Positions 34,712 to 44,910 of a DNA stretch of 64,000 bases are shown piece by piece; the first letter of the stretch is position 1; each line of letters opens with the position of its first letter. Origin of the DNA: Gammaproteobacteria bacterium (GTDB lineage Bacteria; Pseudomonadota; Gammaproteobacteria; JADZEE01); the NCBI GenBank assembly GCA_020850735.1, contig JADZEE010000009.1, positions 38,977 through 102,976 of the forward strand, given 5' to 3'. Below the pieces are notes generated by a model. That model was given only the letters and a program-made list of their open reading frames with translations. It was not told where the DNA came from and searched no databases. The position numbers were made by a program, and so were the translations under genes.

Positions 34712-35128
34712 TCAATCGGTATAAACCGTGACCGTCACCCGCCGGCGCTGCGCCTGCAGGCGATGCTCCCACAGATAAATCCCCTGCCAGGCGCCGAGCG
34801 CGCAGCACCCGTCGCGAATGGGCACCGTGACCTCGTGCTGGGTGAGTATCGAGCGCACGTGCGCGGGCATGTCGTCCGGACCCTCGGTCACGTGGACGAA
34901 CAAGGGGTCGCCATCGGGAACCAGCCGGCGCATGAACGCCTCGAGATCCGTACGCACCTGCGGATCTGCATTCTCGCAGATCATGAGCGACGCGCTCGTG
35001 TGAGCGATGAACACGTTGCAAAGACCCTGTTGCGCACCGCTGGCCGCGACCAGCGCTTCGATCTGCGGGGTCAGGTTCACCGTCCCGCGGCCGCGGGTCT
35101 GCACACGCAGGTCCTCCTGCACGATCAT
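34712..35128 (-). CDS. YjbQ family protein (UPF0047)
   Basis: A 138-residue protein with the conserved FIAHTSASLMICENAD and a C-terminal LWEHR segment. Family members have reported weak thiamin-phosphate synthase activity in E. coli; the physiological role is unclear. Its start overlaps the upstream asparaginase stop by 4 bp (ATGA). Confidence 0.93.
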   Translation of the reverse strand: MIVQEDLRVQTRGRGTVNLTPQIEALVAASGAQQGLCNVFIAHTSASLMICENADPQVRTDLEAFMRRLVPDGDPLFVHVTEGPDDMPAHVRSILTQHEVTVPIRDGCCALGAWQGIYLWEHRLQAQRRRVTVTVYTD

Positions 35129-36156
35129 CGTCGTGCCGGCTCGCGCAGCGTGAACACCGGCCGCACCTCGCCGACGATCTCATCGTGGCAGTTCTTCACC
35201 GGCGTATGTGCGAACCAGGCGAGCGGTGTCGCGTCGATGTCCTCGATCGCACCGAGCTGGCGCAGGAGCTCCACGCTGACGACCTCACGGGCGCGCGCCG
35301 CGCCGTCGGCGATTTTCACCGCGAGGCCCAGGCCGCGGCTGCGACACGCGAACGCGCGCACTCCCTCGGCTCCGGACTTGGCGATCCAGTCGCCCTGTCC
35401 CCAGTGCGTCAGGGCGAGATCCAGGCGCCTGAGGCCGGAGACCATCTCCGGATGCGTCACGATCGCCTTGCACGCGAGCGCAGCGGCCTGGGCGATCGCG
35501 GTGTCCCCGGCGCCGCCGACCAGCCTCGCGTAGCCGCGCGCGAGCACGGCGAGCGGGACGGCGTAGTTCGGCGCGCCGCAACCGTCGGTCGCACAGGCGA
35601 GCTGCGCCGCGGCCACGCCGGTCATGTCCGCGACCGCGTCGCGGATGCACTGCTGTACCGGGTGGTCGACGGCGAGATAGCTTTCGGTCGGCGCGCCGAG
35701 CAGGACGCTGAGCGCGAGCATGCCGGCGTGCTTGCCGGAACAATTGTGCTGCAGCGGCGTGTAGACATCGTCCTGCAGCGGCCGCTGCCCGAGCGCCTCG
35801 AGATAGAACGGCGGATGCGTGCCGCAGCGCAGCTGTTCCTTGTGGCAGCCGGCGCGGGCGAGGACCTCGAGCACAGCCTGAACGTGGCGCGGTTCGCCCG
35901 AGTGGCTGGCACACAGCACGGCGATCGCGCCGAGATCGAGACCGAAATCGGGGAATCGCGGGTGCGCGAGCAGCGCCAGCGCCTGCAGCGGCTTGAGGCT
36001 CGAACGCGTGAACGTGAGCACCTGCGGATCGCCGCACGCGGCGACGACCCGTCCGTCGGCGTCGACAACGGCGATCGAACCATAGTGCACGGACTCGATC
36101 GCGTCCCCGCGGGTGAGCACCGCGAGCGGCACGTGCCCGAAAACCGCGTCCGTCAT
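35125..36156 (-). CDS. L-asparaginase (AnsA_II / thermolabile family)
   Basis: A 343-residue protein of the Asparaginase_II family (PF06089 type), different from the E. coli fold. The motifs are SLKPLQALAL near the N-terminus, CASHSGEPRHV, and HNCSGKHAGMLA. It would hydrolyse asparagine to aspartate and ammonia. The ATG at 36156 removes a five-residue extension from the longer frame. It is coupled to the YjbQ gene by a 4-bp overlap. Confidence 0.92.
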   Translation of the reverse strand: MTDAVFGHVPLAVLTRGDAIESVHYGSIAVVDADGRVVAACGDPQVLTFTRSSLKPLQALALLAHPRFPDFGLDLGAIAVLCASHSGEPRHVQAVLEVLARAGCHKEQLRCGTHPPFYLEALGQRPLQDDVYTPLQHNCSGKHAGMLALSVLLGAPTESYLAVDHPVQQCIRDAVADMTGVAAAQLACATDGCGAPNYAVPLAVLARGYARLVGGAGDTAIAQAAALACKAIVTHPEMVSGLRRLDLALTHWGQGDWIAKSGAEGVRAFACRSRGLGLAVKIADGAARAREVVSVELLRQLGAIEDIDATPLAWFAHTPVKNCHDEIVGEVRPVFTLREPARR

Positions 36157-36241
36157 CAGATTTCCCGGCACCGTGGATCACAACCGGCGGCGCGCCGATC
36201 GGGCACGTGGTGCCGGCGCGCCCCCGCGGTGGCGCGTGCGC

Positions 36242-36793
36242 TCAAGGCCGCTCCTTCAAGATGGCCTCGATCGGCTTGCGTGTCATGCGCGGCACCTCGG
36301 CGGGATAACCATACCAGAACATGCCCACCACGCTTTCGGTCGCCGGATCGGCGCCGATGAGCTCCAGGAATCGCGATTCACGGACGACCGCTCCGGTCGT
36401 CCATTTCATTCCCACACCCTCGCTCCAGAGCACGAGCTGCAGGTTCTGGATGGCGCAGCAGCACGCGGCGTAGTCCTCGCGCTCGCGCAGCGGATCGTCG
36501 CTGGTGCTGCAGGTCACGACGAGGTGACCCGGCATCCCCAGCCAGCGTTCGAGCTTGGCCGCCCCGGCCGGCGCGCCCTTGCTCGCCGTGACCAGCGCGG
36601 CGTTCAGCTGGGCGATGGCGGCGGCCGTCTGCGGGCCGAGCAGGTAGAACCGCCACGGCTGCGTGAGCCGGTGGTTGGGTGCCCAGGACGCGGCTTCGAT
36701 GGCATCCACAATGAGCGCCCGCGGCGGGACGCCGGGGGCAAAGCTGTGGACGGTCCGCCGGTTGCGGATCAGGTCCTTGAACGCAGCGCTCAT
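36242..36793 (-). CDS. Nitroreductase family protein
   Basis: A 183-residue FMN-binding oxidoreductase. The N-terminal RNRRTVHSFAPGVPP and EAASWAPNHRLTQPWRF segments are the FMN-binding and dimer regions of the family. The C-terminal GMFWYGYPAEVP is the second FMN loop. It reduces nitro compounds or related substrates using NAD(P)H. It is minus strand, 85 bp from the asparaginase gene. Confidence 0.93.
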   Translation of the reverse strand: MSAAFKDLIRNRRTVHSFAPGVPPRALIVDAIEAASWAPNHRLTQPWRFYLLGPQTAAAIAQLNAALVTASKGAPAGAAKLERWLGMPGHLVVTCSTSDDPLREREDYAACCCAIQNLQLVLWSEGVGMKWTTGAVVRESRFLELIGADPATESVVGMFWYGYPAEVPRMTRKPIEAILKERP

Positions 36794-36827
36794 GTCGACG
36801 ATTCCGTGCCGCCGGGGGTGAGTGGAC

Positions 36828-37214
36828 TCACGACGCGCTCCGCAATCGCTCGCGGATCAGGCCGAAGAAACCGCCGCCGTCGCGAGCCCGGAATCGCCAG
36901 CCCAGATGCTCGCCGCATTCCCGGCACGATGCAATCTGCCAGGCGTGGCCGGGGAACCAGGTGAATTCCTCGCTCAGGCTGCCCGTGATCTTACAACCCG
37001 GGGCGGTCGCAAAGCAGCGGATCACGTACACATAGCCGGCGGGATTGGTGCAGGTGTGCAGGTGGCAGCCGGCGACCGACACGGCGGCGGCGAGCGTCGC
37101 GATGCGCGCGTCGCAGGCCGCGCACAGCAGCCAGTCGCCACGCCCGGGGCGTTCGGCGGCGCGCACGTCGGCGGCGGGAAGGCCGTCAGCGGCGTAACGG
37201 TCGCGAAATGCCAT
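36828..37214 (-). CDS. Bacterial cereblon-family (CULT domain) protein
   Basis: A 128-residue single-domain protein. Two CxxC pairs (CAACD and CRECG) hold the zinc of the CULT fold. Three tryptophans in FTWFPGHAW and GEHLGWRF correspond in spacing to the tri-Trp cage of human cereblon that binds glutarimides such as thalidomide and cyclised C-terminal imides. The middle part, HTCTNPAGYVYVIRCF, is typical of the bacterial family. No partner ubiquitin-like system is near. The function is unknown, but binding of cyclic imide degrons or damaged protein ends is plausible. Confidence 0.8.
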   Translation of the reverse strand: MAFRDRYAADGLPAADVRAAERPGRGDWLLCAACDARIATLAAAVSVAGCHLHTCTNPAGYVYVIRCFATAPGCKITGSLSEEFTWFPGHAWQIASCRECGEHLGWRFRARDGGGFFGLIRERLRSAS

Positions 37215-37232
37215 CGTGCGGCGCCGCCCGGA

Positions 37233-38018
37233 TCACCCCAAGAGCATGCGCACGCCCACCAGCGCCAGCACCAGCGCCAGCACACGCTGCAACGACGCGA
37301 TCGGCAGCGCGTGCGCGGTCGCGACGCCGAGCGGAGCCGTACACGAGTTCGCCAGGGCCATGCCTGCCGCAGCCGGCAGGTACAGGTAACCGGCGCTGAA
37401 GGCCGGCAATCCCGGGTGCTCCCAGCCCGCCATGATCATCCCGATCGAACCGGCGACCGCGATCGGCAGCGCGCAGGCGGCCGAGGTACCGACAGCGGTG
37501 CGTATGGGCACGCTCGACCAGAGCAGGAACAGCACGCTGAACACGCCCCCGCCGATGCCGAGCAGTGTCGACAGAATGCCGATGATCGTGCCCACCAGCG
37601 CCAGCGGGTACGTTCCGGGCAGCGCACGCTGCGGGCGTGGCGCCACCCGCCAGGCGAGCTGCGCGGCTACGAGCAGCTCGAAGCCACCGAAAAAAATCCG
37701 CAGTGCCCGGCCGGGCAGGAAATCGGCAATCGCGGCGCCCGCGAGCGATCCGAGCACGAGCCCGGCCGCCAGGCCGCGGAACGCCGGCCAGCTCACCGAG
37801 CCACGCCGGCCATGCGCGCGCGTGGAGGCGACCGCGGTGAACACGACCGCGGCGAGCGACGTGCCGACCGCGAGATGCATGATCACGGCCGGGTCCAGTC
37901 CCTGCGCCCGGAACAGGAAATACAGTACCGGCACGATCACCGCGCCGCCGCCGAGTCCGAGCAAACCGCCGAGATAGCCGGCGACCGCGCCGAGTACGAT
38001 ATAGGCCGCAAAGAACAT
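37233..38018 (-). CDS. Sulfite exporter TauE/SafE family membrane protein
   Basis: A 261-residue inner-membrane protein with about eight hydrophobic segments. The glycine-rich repeats GGLLGLGGGAVIVPVLYF and LLGIGGGVFSVLFLL are the two TauE/SafE (DUF81) modules. Family members export sulfoacetate, sulfite or related anions. The chosen start gives MFFAAYIVLGAVAG as the first helix. It is 18 bp downstream of nothing on its own strand (divergent slt), and 18 bp before the CULT gene. Confidence 0.92.
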   Translation of the reverse strand: MFFAAYIVLGAVAGYLGGLLGLGGGAVIVPVLYFLFRAQGLDPAVIMHLAVGTSLAAVVFTAVASTRAHGRRGSVSWPAFRGLAAGLVLGSLAGAAIADFLPGRALRIFFGGFELLVAAQLAWRVAPRPQRALPGTYPLALVGTIIGILSTLLGIGGGVFSVLFLLWSSVPIRTAVGTSAACALPIAVAGSIGMIMAGWEHPGLPAFSAGYLYLPAAAGMALANSCTAPLGVATAHALPIASLQRVLALVLALVGVRMLLG

Positions 38019-38181
38019 GTCGCCGCGCTCTTTGAGGCGGCACGAGTGCACCGCCGCACGCATTGTAACGCGCCGTCCCGGCAAAGCCGGCGTGGTTGCA
38101 CGCTCCCCCGCAAGCACGGAGAATGCCTTTCCGTTCGCCGACTTGCACTTGCACCCTCGTTCCCGATCCGAGCTACCCAGC

Positions 38182-40134
38182 ATGTCCCGCAGGCACGTCC
38201 GGTTTGGTATTGCAGCCCTGCTCGTGTGGCTCGCGCACGTCGCGGCGGCGGCACCGGCGGCGCAGGGCAGCGAGCGGGCGCAGTTCCAGCGCGCCTACCA
38301 GGCCATGGTGGCCGGCCGCACGACCGAGGCCGAGCAGCTCGCTGTCGGGCTCGAGCTCTACCCGCTTTATTCCTACGTGCGTTACCAGTACTTGCGTACC
38401 CACCTGCACCGGGTTGCGAGCGCGGAGGTCCGGCAGTTTCTGATCGCCAACGAAGACTCGGTCATCGGCGAACGCCTGCGCACGCAGTGGCTGCAGCATC
38501 TCGCCCGCAACCAGCGCTGGCAGGAATTTCTCGACGCCTACCGGCCGCAGTCGGACCCGCAGTTGCGCTGCACACAACTGCTTGCACGCATACGCATCGG
38601 GCAGCTCGAAGGCGTCGAGCATGACGCGCTGCCGCTGTGGATGGTGGGACGTTCGCAGGCGAAAGAGTGCGACGCGGCATTCGAGCGCCTCTACGCGAGC
38701 CCGCTGCTGTCCGCCGAACTGATATGGCAGCGCATCGGGCTGGCCATGGGCGAAGGCGAAACGGGGATCGCAGCGTTTCTCGGGCGGCGCCTGCCGGCCG
38801 GCGAGCGCCGCTGGGTCCAGGTGTGGCTCTCGGCACGCGCGGATCCGGCGCGCGCGCTGCGATCGCCCGCGCTCGCCGAGGATGCCCCGCAGGCGCGCCA
38901 GATCGCCCTGTACGCGCTGGACCGGCTGGCACGCCGCGACCTCGATCGCGCGCTGGCACTGTGGCAGGAGCTGCGCGACAGGCAGGCGTTCGGCGCCGCC
39001 GATCTGGGTCGGGCGGCCGTCACGCTCGCCGTGGCCGGCGAGCTCGAAGAACACCCGCGCGCGATCGCGTTGCTCGATGCAGTCCCGGACGCCTACGTCG
39101 ACGACAAGGTGCAGAACATGCGCCTGCGCGCCGGCATCCGCACCCGCGACTGGCAGCAGCTCGTGCGCTGGACCGAACAGGAACCGGTTCCGGGACCGGA
39201 GGCGCTGCGCTGGCGCTACTGGCGTGCGCGGGCACTGCAGGAAACCGGCCGCCAGGACGAGGCCGTGGTGCTGTTGCGGCAACTTGCCGGCGAACGCGAT
39301 TATTACGGCTTTCGGGCTGCCGACCGGCTCGGCGTCGACTACGCCATGCGCGATCACCCGATACCGTTCGGGCCGCGCGAACAGGCCCAGATCGCGGCGC
39401 GACCCGGCCTCGCCCGCGCGCGCGAGCTATACGCTCTCGGCATGATCTACGACGCCCGGCGCGAGTGGCACTACGAGATCGGCCACATGCATCCGGACGA
39501 TCTGCCGCTCGCGGCGGCGTTCGCGCACCAGCTGGGCTGGCACGATCGGGCGATACTCACGCTCGCCCGCTCCGGCGCCAGCGACGACCTGGCGCTGCGT
39601 TTCCCGATCCCCTTCGCGGAGCTGGTCTCCAGCTACGGCACCAAGCGCGGCGTCGCGCCGGCGATCATCTACAGCATCATCAAGGCCGAGAGCGCGTTCA
39701 TGGCTGATGCTCGCTCGCCGGTCGGAGCGCTCGGCCTGATGCAGCTCATGCCAGCGACGGCGCGCGAAACGGCGCACAGCATCGGAATGCACCTGGCCGA
39801 TGCAAGCGAGCTCTACCAGCCGCGCACGAACATCACCCTCGGCAGCGCGTTCCTGCAACGAATGCTCGAACGTTACCGTGGTAACCTCGCCATGGCCGCG
39901 GCCGCCTACAACGCGGGTCCCGCACGCGTGCGCGCCTGGCAACCGGTCACTGCCTGCCAGGCGGCGGAGGACTGGATAGAGCTGATTCCGTTCAACGAAA
40001 CCCGTCGCTACGTGCGCCAGGCGTTGTTCAATACCGTGATCTACGAGTGGCGGCTCGCGCTGGAGGTCAACTCCCTCGACACGCGCCTGACGGCAATACC
40101 GGCGCGCGACGGTCGAAAACAAGGCACCTGCTGA
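38182..40134 (+). CDS. slt: Soluble lytic murein transglycosylase
   Basis: A 650-residue periplasmic enzyme cleaving peptidoglycan to 1,6-anhydro muropeptides. A signal peptide (MSRRHVRFGIAALLVWLAHVA) is followed by a superhelical U and L domain (about 30-440) and the SLT catalytic domain with the glutamate in IIKAESAFMADARSPVGAL and GLMQLMPATA. The C-terminal NETRRYV...VIYEW is conserved. The longer frame before 38182 has no signal peptide and was rejected. Confidence 0.95.
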   Translation: MSRRHVRFGIAALLVWLAHVAAAAPAAQGSERAQFQRAYQAMVAGRTTEAEQLAVGLELYPLYSYVRYQYLRTHLHRVASAEVRQFLIANEDSVIGERLRTQWLQHLARNQRWQEFLDAYRPQSDPQLRCTQLLARIRIGQLEGVEHDALPLWMVGRSQAKECDAAFERLYASPLLSAELIWQRIGLAMGEGETGIAAFLGRRLPAGERRWVQVWLSARADPARALRSPALAEDAPQARQIALYALDRLARRDLDRALALWQELRDRQAFGAADLGRAAVTLAVAGELEEHPRAIALLDAVPDAYVDDKVQNMRLRAGIRTRDWQQLVRWTEQEPVPGPEALRWRYWRARALQETGRQDEAVVLLRQLAGERDYYGFRAADRLGVDYAMRDHPIPFGPREQAQIAARPGLARARELYALGMIYDARREWHYEIGHMHPDDLPLAAAFAHQLGWHDRAILTLARSGASDDLALRFPIPFAELVSSYGTKRGVAPAIIYSIIKAESAFMADARSPVGALGLMQLMPATARETAHSIGMHLADASELYQPRTNITLGSAFLQRMLERYRGNLAMAAAAYNAGPARVRAWQPVTACQAAEDWIELIPFNETRRYVRQALFNTVIYEWRLALEVNSLDTRLTAIPARDGRKQGTC

Positions 40135-40145
40135 GGTCAGCCCGC

Positions 40146-41123
40146 ATGATCATTCGTACCATCGGTATCGTCGGCGGCACCGGCTTCGTCGGCTCCCGCC
40201 TCGCCAACGAGCTGACCCGTTCGGGCTACCGGCTGCGCGTGCTCACACGCCGGCGCGAACGCAACAAGCACCTGCTGGTGATGCCGACGCTCGAGCTCAT
40301 CGAAGCGGACGTGCACGATCCGGCGATGCTGGGCGCGCACCTCGCCGGTTGCGACGCAGTCGTGAATCTCGCCGGCATCCTGAACGAAGACGGGGACGAC
40401 GGCCGTGGCTTTCAGGTCGCCCACGTCGAGCTCGCGCACAAGGTGGTCGGCGCCTGCCGTTCGCTGGGCATCGGCCGCCTGCTGCACATGAGCGCGCTCA
40501 ATGCCGATCCGGCCGGTCCGAGTCACTACCTGCGCAGCAAGGGCGAGGCCGAAGCCCTGGTGCGCGCGGCAGCGAGCGACACGCTCGCGGTGACGATCAT
40601 TCGTCCGTCGGTCATTTTCGGACCCGCGGACCAGTTCTACAATCGTTTCGCCACGTTGCTGATGCTGGCACCGGGCTTGTTCCCGCTGGCTCGGGCGCAG
40701 GCGCGCTTCGCACCTGTGTACGTCGGTGACGTGGCGAGGGCCATGGCGCTCGCACTCACCGATCCGCAGAGCTACGGTCTGGCCTACGATCTGTGCGGTC
40801 CGAGCGTGTACACGCTCGGCGACATCGTCAGCTATACCGCCCGCCTGCTCGATCTGCGCCGCGTCATCGTACCGCTGCCCGACTGGGCGGGGCGCCTGCA
40901 GGCGAGGCTGCTGGAGTTCGCGCCCGGCAAGCCGTTCTCGCGCGACAATTTCCGCTCCCTCGGTCTCGACTCCGTGTGCACCGGCGCAGCAGGGCTCGCG
41001 CGCCTGGGTATCGTGCCGACGCCGGTCGAGGCTATCGTGCCGGGCTACATCCATCGTGAGCGCCGCGGCGGCCGCTATGGCCGACTGCGTCGCCTGACCG
41101 GGCGCCGGGCGCCAACGATGTGA
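40146..41123 (+). CDS. Complex I NDUFA9-like NAD(P)-binding SDR protein
   Basis: A 325-residue Rossmann protein with [17 protein letters not shown] as the dinucleotide site. The sequence around [23 protein letters not shown] and [10 protein letters not shown] is typical of the NDUFA9-like atypical SDR family found next to cca in gammaproteobacteria. The exact role is unknown. Its stop overlaps the GTG start of cca by 4 bp. The 11 bp gap to slt suggests one operon. Confidence 0.92.
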   Translation: MIIRTIGIVGGTGFVGSRLANELTRSGYRLRVLTRRRERNKHLLVMPTLELIEADVHDPAMLGAHLAGCDAVVNLAGILNEDGDDGRGFQVAHVELAHKVVGACRSLGIGRLLHMSALNADPAGPSHYLRSKGEAEALVRAAASDTLAVTIIRPSVIFGPADQFYNRFATLLMLAPGLFPLARAQARFAPVYVGDVARAMALALTDPQSYGLAYDLCGPSVYTLGDIVSYTARLLDLRRVIVPLPDWAGRLQARLLEFAPGKPFSRDNFRSLGLDSVCTGAAGLARLGIVPTPVEAIVPGYIHRERRGGRYGRLRRLTGRRAPTM

Positions 41124-42337
41124 AGACGTACAAGGTCGGCGGTGCGGTACGCGACCGCCTGCTCGGACGCGCCGTCGCCGACGTCGACTGGGTCGTCGTC
41201 GGCGCCACGCCCGAGGAGTTGATTGCGCTCGGATACAAGCCCGTCGGGCGGGATTTTCCGGTCTTCCTGCATCCGCGCACCGGCGAGGAGCACGCACTGG
41301 CGCGCACCGAGCGCAAGATCGGGCGCGGTCATACCGGCTTCAGCTTCGACACGGCGGCGCGGGTGACGCTGGAGGACGACCTGCGCCGACGCGATCTCAC
41401 CATCAACGCCATGGCCGAAACCGAGGACGGCAAACTCATCGATCCCCATGGCGGCAAACGTGATCTGGACACCGGGGTATTGCGTCACGTTTCGCCCGCA
41501 TTCGTCGAAGATCCCCTGCGCGTCCTGCGGGTGGCACGCTTCGCGGCGCGTCTGGGATTCACCGTCGCCGAAGAGACCCTCGCGCTGATGCGCGGCATCA
41601 GCGCCTCGGGTGAGCTCGGCACTCTCAGCCCGGAACGCATCTGGAGCGAGCTCGAGCGCGCGCTCGGTGAGCAGGCGCCGCGTCGATTCGTGGAAGTGCT
41701 GCGCGAATGCGGTGCCCTGGCAGCAGTGTTGCCCGAGATCGATTGCCTGTTCGGGGTACCGCAACCCGAGCGCCATCATCCCGAGGTCGACACCGGCGTG
41801 CACGTGCTGCTCGCGCTCGACCAGGCGGCCCGCCTGAGCCCGGACGCGCGCGTGCGTTTCGCGGTCCTGGTGCACGATCTCGGCAAGGGCCTCACTGCGC
41901 GCGATGCGTGGCCGCGCCACGTCGGGCACGAGGACGCCGGGGCGCGTATGGTCGAGACCTTGTGCGCGCGCCTGCGCGCGCCGCGCGATTTTCGCGAGCT
42001 GGCGCTGCTCGCGGCGCGCTTTCACGGTCACTGTCACCGCGCCGCGGAGCTGCGGCCGGGCACGGTTGTCGAGCTCATCGAGCGCACCGACGCCCTGCGC
42101 AGGCCGGAACGCTTCGAGTTGTTTCTGCTCGCCTGTGAGGCCGACGCCCGCGGCCGCGCCGGCCGCGCCGAACGCCCCTACCCGCAGGCCGGGCGACTGC
42201 GCCTGGCACGCGATGCGGCGGCCGCGGTCGCCGCCGCGGATCTGGTGGCCGCCGGCGTCACCGGCGCAGCGCTCGGTGACAAGCTGCGGCAACGGCGCAT
42301 TGCCGCGGTCGCCGCGGTACTCGCACCGCCGTCATAA
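41120..42337 (+). CDS. cca: Multifunctional CCA tRNA nucleotidyltransferase
   Basis: A 405-residue class II CCA-adding enzyme. It has [10 protein letters not shown] and the carboxylate motif [10 protein letters not shown], then the [10 protein letters not shown] template segment. The C-terminal HD domain ([11 protein letters not shown]) suggests the phosphatase/phosphodiesterase activity known in E. coli Cca. GTG start, overlapping the upstream stop by 4 bp. Confidence 0.96.
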   Translation: MKTYKVGGAVRDRLLGRAVADVDWVVVGATPEELIALGYKPVGRDFPVFLHPRTGEEHALARTERKIGRGHTGFSFDTAARVTLEDDLRRRDLTINAMAETEDGKLIDPHGGKRDLDTGVLRHVSPAFVEDPLRVLRVARFAARLGFTVAEETLALMRGISASGELGTLSPERIWSELERALGEQAPRRFVEVLRECGALAAVLPEIDCLFGVPQPERHHPEVDTGVHVLLALDQAARLSPDARVRFAVLVHDLGKGLTARDAWPRHVGHEDAGARMVETLCARLRAPRDFRELALLAARFHGHCHRAAELRPGTVVELIERTDALRRPERFELFLLACEADARGRAGRAERPYPQAGRLRLARDAAAAVAAADLVAAGVTGAALGDKLRQRRIAAVAAVLAPPS

Positions 42338-43132
42338 GAACATCGCGAACAGCACGGCGCCGAGCGCGAGCCGGTAGACCGCGAAGGGCGCCATGCCGAT
42401 GCGGTCGAGCACGCGCAGGAACAGGTAGATGCACAGCCACGCGCTCGCGCACGACAGCACGCTGATGAGGGCGAGCCCCGTCCACGCGGCGTGCACCTGA
42501 CCCTGGAGCAGATCCCACAGCTCGAGCATCACGGCCAGGGCCGTGACCGGGATTGACATCAGGAAGGAGAACCGCGCCGCCGCCTGCCGCGTGAAGCCGC
42601 GCAACAGCCCGGCCGTGATGGTGATACCCGAACGGGACGTACCGGGTACCAGCGCCAGCGCCTGGGCGCAGCCGATGAGCAGCGCATCGGCGAGACGCAG
42701 CTCGCCTTCGCCGCGACCGCGCCGGCCGATCCGATCCGCCCACCAGAGCAACAGTCCGAAGCCGGCGGTGGTGGCGGCGATGACCAGCGGGCTGCGCAGC
42801 TCGCGCTCGATCACGTCGTGCAGTACGAGCCCGGCGACGGCGGCCGGGACGGTCGCCCACAGAAGCAGCCAGCCCGTGCGGCTCGCCGCGGTCTCCGGCC
42901 CGCCGCCGGCGCGGCGCCAGCAGTCGCCCGCGATGGCGAGCAGGTCGCGACGGAAATAAGCGCACACGGCCACGAGGGTGCCGAGGTGGGCCGCGATGTC
43001 GTAGGCGAGGCCCTGGTCCTGCCAGCCGGTGAGTACCGGCACGAGGATGAGATGCGCTGAGCTCGAGATGGGCAGAAATTCCGTGAATCCCTGCACCAGG
43101 GCCAGCACCGCGATATGCAACATGAGCTCCAT
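42332..43132 (-). CDS. uppP: Undecaprenyl-diphosphatase
   Basis: A 266-residue membrane enzyme (BacA/UppP), recycling undecaprenyl pyrophosphate for cell wall synthesis. The two signatures [11 protein letters not shown] and [13 protein letters not shown] are intact. Several hydrophobic helices follow. It is convergent with cca and overlaps its end by 6 bp. Confidence 0.96.
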   Translation of the reverse strand: MELMLHIAVLALVQGFTEFLPISSSAHLILVPVLTGWQDQGLAYDIAAHLGTLVAVCAYFRRDLLAIAGDCWRRAGGGPETAASRTGWLLLWATVPAAVAGLVLHDVIERELRSPLVIAATTAGFGLLLWWADRIGRRGRGEGELRLADALLIGCAQALALVPGTSRSGITITAGLLRGFTRQAAARFSFLMSIPVTALAVMLELWDLLQGQVHAAWTGLALISVLSCASAWLCIYLFLRVLDRIGMAPFAVYRLALGAVLFAMFL

Positions 43133-43248
43133 CGATCTCGTCTGCCTCGTCGCCGGACGGCCGGCGCCTCAGAGTCTGGGTAACCATCGTCCGCCGGACA
43201 CGGGCGGGGAGACGGTCGGAGCCGCGGCGGCCATCGCTGCACGGGCTG

Positions 43249-44445
43249 TCAGAGCCGCGCGCGCCGATCGCGCACAGCGAATCCGCACGGCGTGTAGTCC
43301 GTCAGCCCACGACCGAGCGCCAGCACCTGGAAGCGCTCACCCATCTCGCCCGGCAGCACCAGCTGCTTCGCCCCGGCGGCATGGGCCAGGTAATCGCGCG
43401 GACTGCGCTCGGCGAGCGTTTCCAGCACCCCGGTCAGGCCGCAACCGAGCAGAAACTGCGTCTGGGTGGTGTAACCGGCGATCGCGAAGCCCGCCGCCAG
43501 CGCCGCCTCGGCCACAGCCGTGAAGTCGACGGACGTGCTGAGGTCCTGCAGCCCGGGCCACAGAAACGGATCGGCGTGCGCGCGATGCCGGTAATGGCAG
43601 ATCAGCGTGCCGTCCGTGCGCTGCGGATGGTAGTACTCGCGCCGCGTGTAGCCGTAGTCGATGAGCAGCACCATGCCACGGTCCAGACACTCGCCGAGCG
43701 CACGCAGCCAGGGCCCGTAGCCGAGGTTGACCTCGCTCACATAGCCGTCCGGCAGGCGGTAACCGAGCTCGGTCTCGATCGCGGCGACGGCGCGCACGAC
43801 GGCCGGTCGCGCGGGACCGGGCTGCCAGTGAAAACCGTCACCCCGGGCCGCGACCAGCAACTCCTCCACGCCGCTGTCCCCGACCTTGCGGAACCGCGCG
43901 GCGGGCAGCGCATCGAGCACTTCGTTGGCGATGACGACGCCCTCGTACGGGGTCGCCGGCAACGTGTCCAACCACTGCACGGGCGCTTGCGCCGCGGCCA
44001 GATTCGCGCGCTGCACAGACCGCAGATCCGCGCTGACGTCGAGGATCGAATAAGCGCCCGGCCGCCGGCCGAGCGCGACCAGCGCCGCGATCAGCTCGAC
44101 CGCGAGGCGCCCGCTGCCGGCGCCGAGCTCGAGGATGCCGGCCGCGGGCGCAAGGCGAGCGAGCACCTCCGCCACCTGTACCGCCAGGCAGCGCGCGAAC
44201 ACCGGCGAGAGCTCGGGCGCGGTGACGAAATCCCCGCCGGCGCCGAAGCGCCAGCGTCCGGCCTGGTAGTAACCGAGCCCGGGCGCGTACAGCGCCAGGC
44301 GCATGAACTCGTCGAACGGCAGCACGCCACCCGCGGCGGCGATGGCGCTGCGCAGCATCGCGGCGACGCGCCCGGCGTGTGCCACGCCAGCCGCGTCGAG
44401 CGCCGGCAGCGAAGCTGCCGGTGCAGACCCCGAAGCCCAGGACAT
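43249..44445 (-). CDS. SAM-dependent methyltransferase, MidA/NDUFAF7 family
   Basis: A 398-residue protein. It has PFDEFMRLALYAPGLGYY, GDFVTAPELSPVF, and the SAM motif ILELGAGSGRLA; ANEVLDALP is a further family motif. Mitochondrial members methylate an arginine of complex I NDUFS2; bacterial targets are unknown. It is the last of a minus-strand folB-folK-lipoprotein-methyltransferase group, 18 bp after the lipoprotein gene. Confidence 0.93.
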   Translation of the reverse strand: MSWASGSAPAASLPALDAAGVAHAGRVAAMLRSAIAAAGGVLPFDEFMRLALYAPGLGYYQAGRWRFGAGGDFVTAPELSPVFARCLAVQVAEVLARLAPAAGILELGAGSGRLAVELIAALVALGRRPGAYSILDVSADLRSVQRANLAAAQAPVQWLDTLPATPYEGVVIANEVLDALPAARFRKVGDSGVEELLVAARGDGFHWQPGPARPAVVRAVAAIETELGYRLPDGYVSEVNLGYGPWLRALGECLDRGMVLLIDYGYTRREYYHPQRTDGTLICHYRHRAHADPFLWPGLQDLSTSVDFTAVAEAALAAGFAIAGYTTQTQFLLGCGLTGVLETLAERSPRDYLAHAAGAKQLVLPGEMGERFQVLALGRGLTDYTPCGFAVRDRRARL

Positions 44446-44463
44446 GACCGGAAAGTTTCCTGC

Positions 44464-44910
44464 TCAGCGATCGGGAGCCCGTGCACGGCGCAGATCCGGC
44501 AGCACGCCGTCGAGGAACCAGCGCTTGCGCTCGGCGTCGTACCACCAGACCTGCAGATCGTCGACGCTGCGCACGACGCCGCTCGCTTCGTGGTAGTAGC
44601 CGATGCGCACACGCACCTTGGCCTCGTCCCCGTCGGTATTCAGACCCTGGTCGATGACGTCGTAGGAGGTGATGCGGAAATCGCGCAGACCGCCATAATC
44701 AGGCGCCACCGGGTCGCGGTCGCGAAATTCGATGTACTTGGCCGCTTCCTCCAGCTCGCCCCAGCGCAGCAGCTTGCCGTACGTCATGAGACTCACGTCC
44801 AGCGCCGTCATGCGCTTTTCCGTCCCGATAGAGGTGCACGCGCCGACGAGCGCCACAGCGATCACCACCACGAGCCGCACGAAACGCTGACGCGCGCCTG
44901 CGGGCTTCAT
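44464..44910 (-). CDS. Putative outer-membrane lipoprotein
   Basis: A 148-residue protein with a signal peptide (RQRFVRLVVVIAVALVGAC; lipobox GAC). The mature part has a domain with KLLRWGELEEAAKYIEFRD and a beta-rich C-terminus ending in VWWYDAERKRWFLDG. Proteins of this type occur next to folK in gammaproteobacteria, function unknown. Its start overlaps the folK stop by 4 bp. Confidence 0.82.
   Translation of the reverse strand: MKPAGARQRFVRLVVVIAVALVGACTSIGTEKRMTALDVSLMTYGKLLRWGELEEAAKYIEFRDRDPVAPDYGGLRDFRITSYDVIDQGLNTDGDEAKVRVRIGYYHEASGVVRSVDDLQVWWYDAERKRWFLDGVLPDLRRARAPDR

Noticed and set aside
36172..36241. Short gap between asparaginase and nitroreductase as a possible sRNA
   Set aside because: No promoter, terminator or conserved structure is visible in the 70 bp or so.
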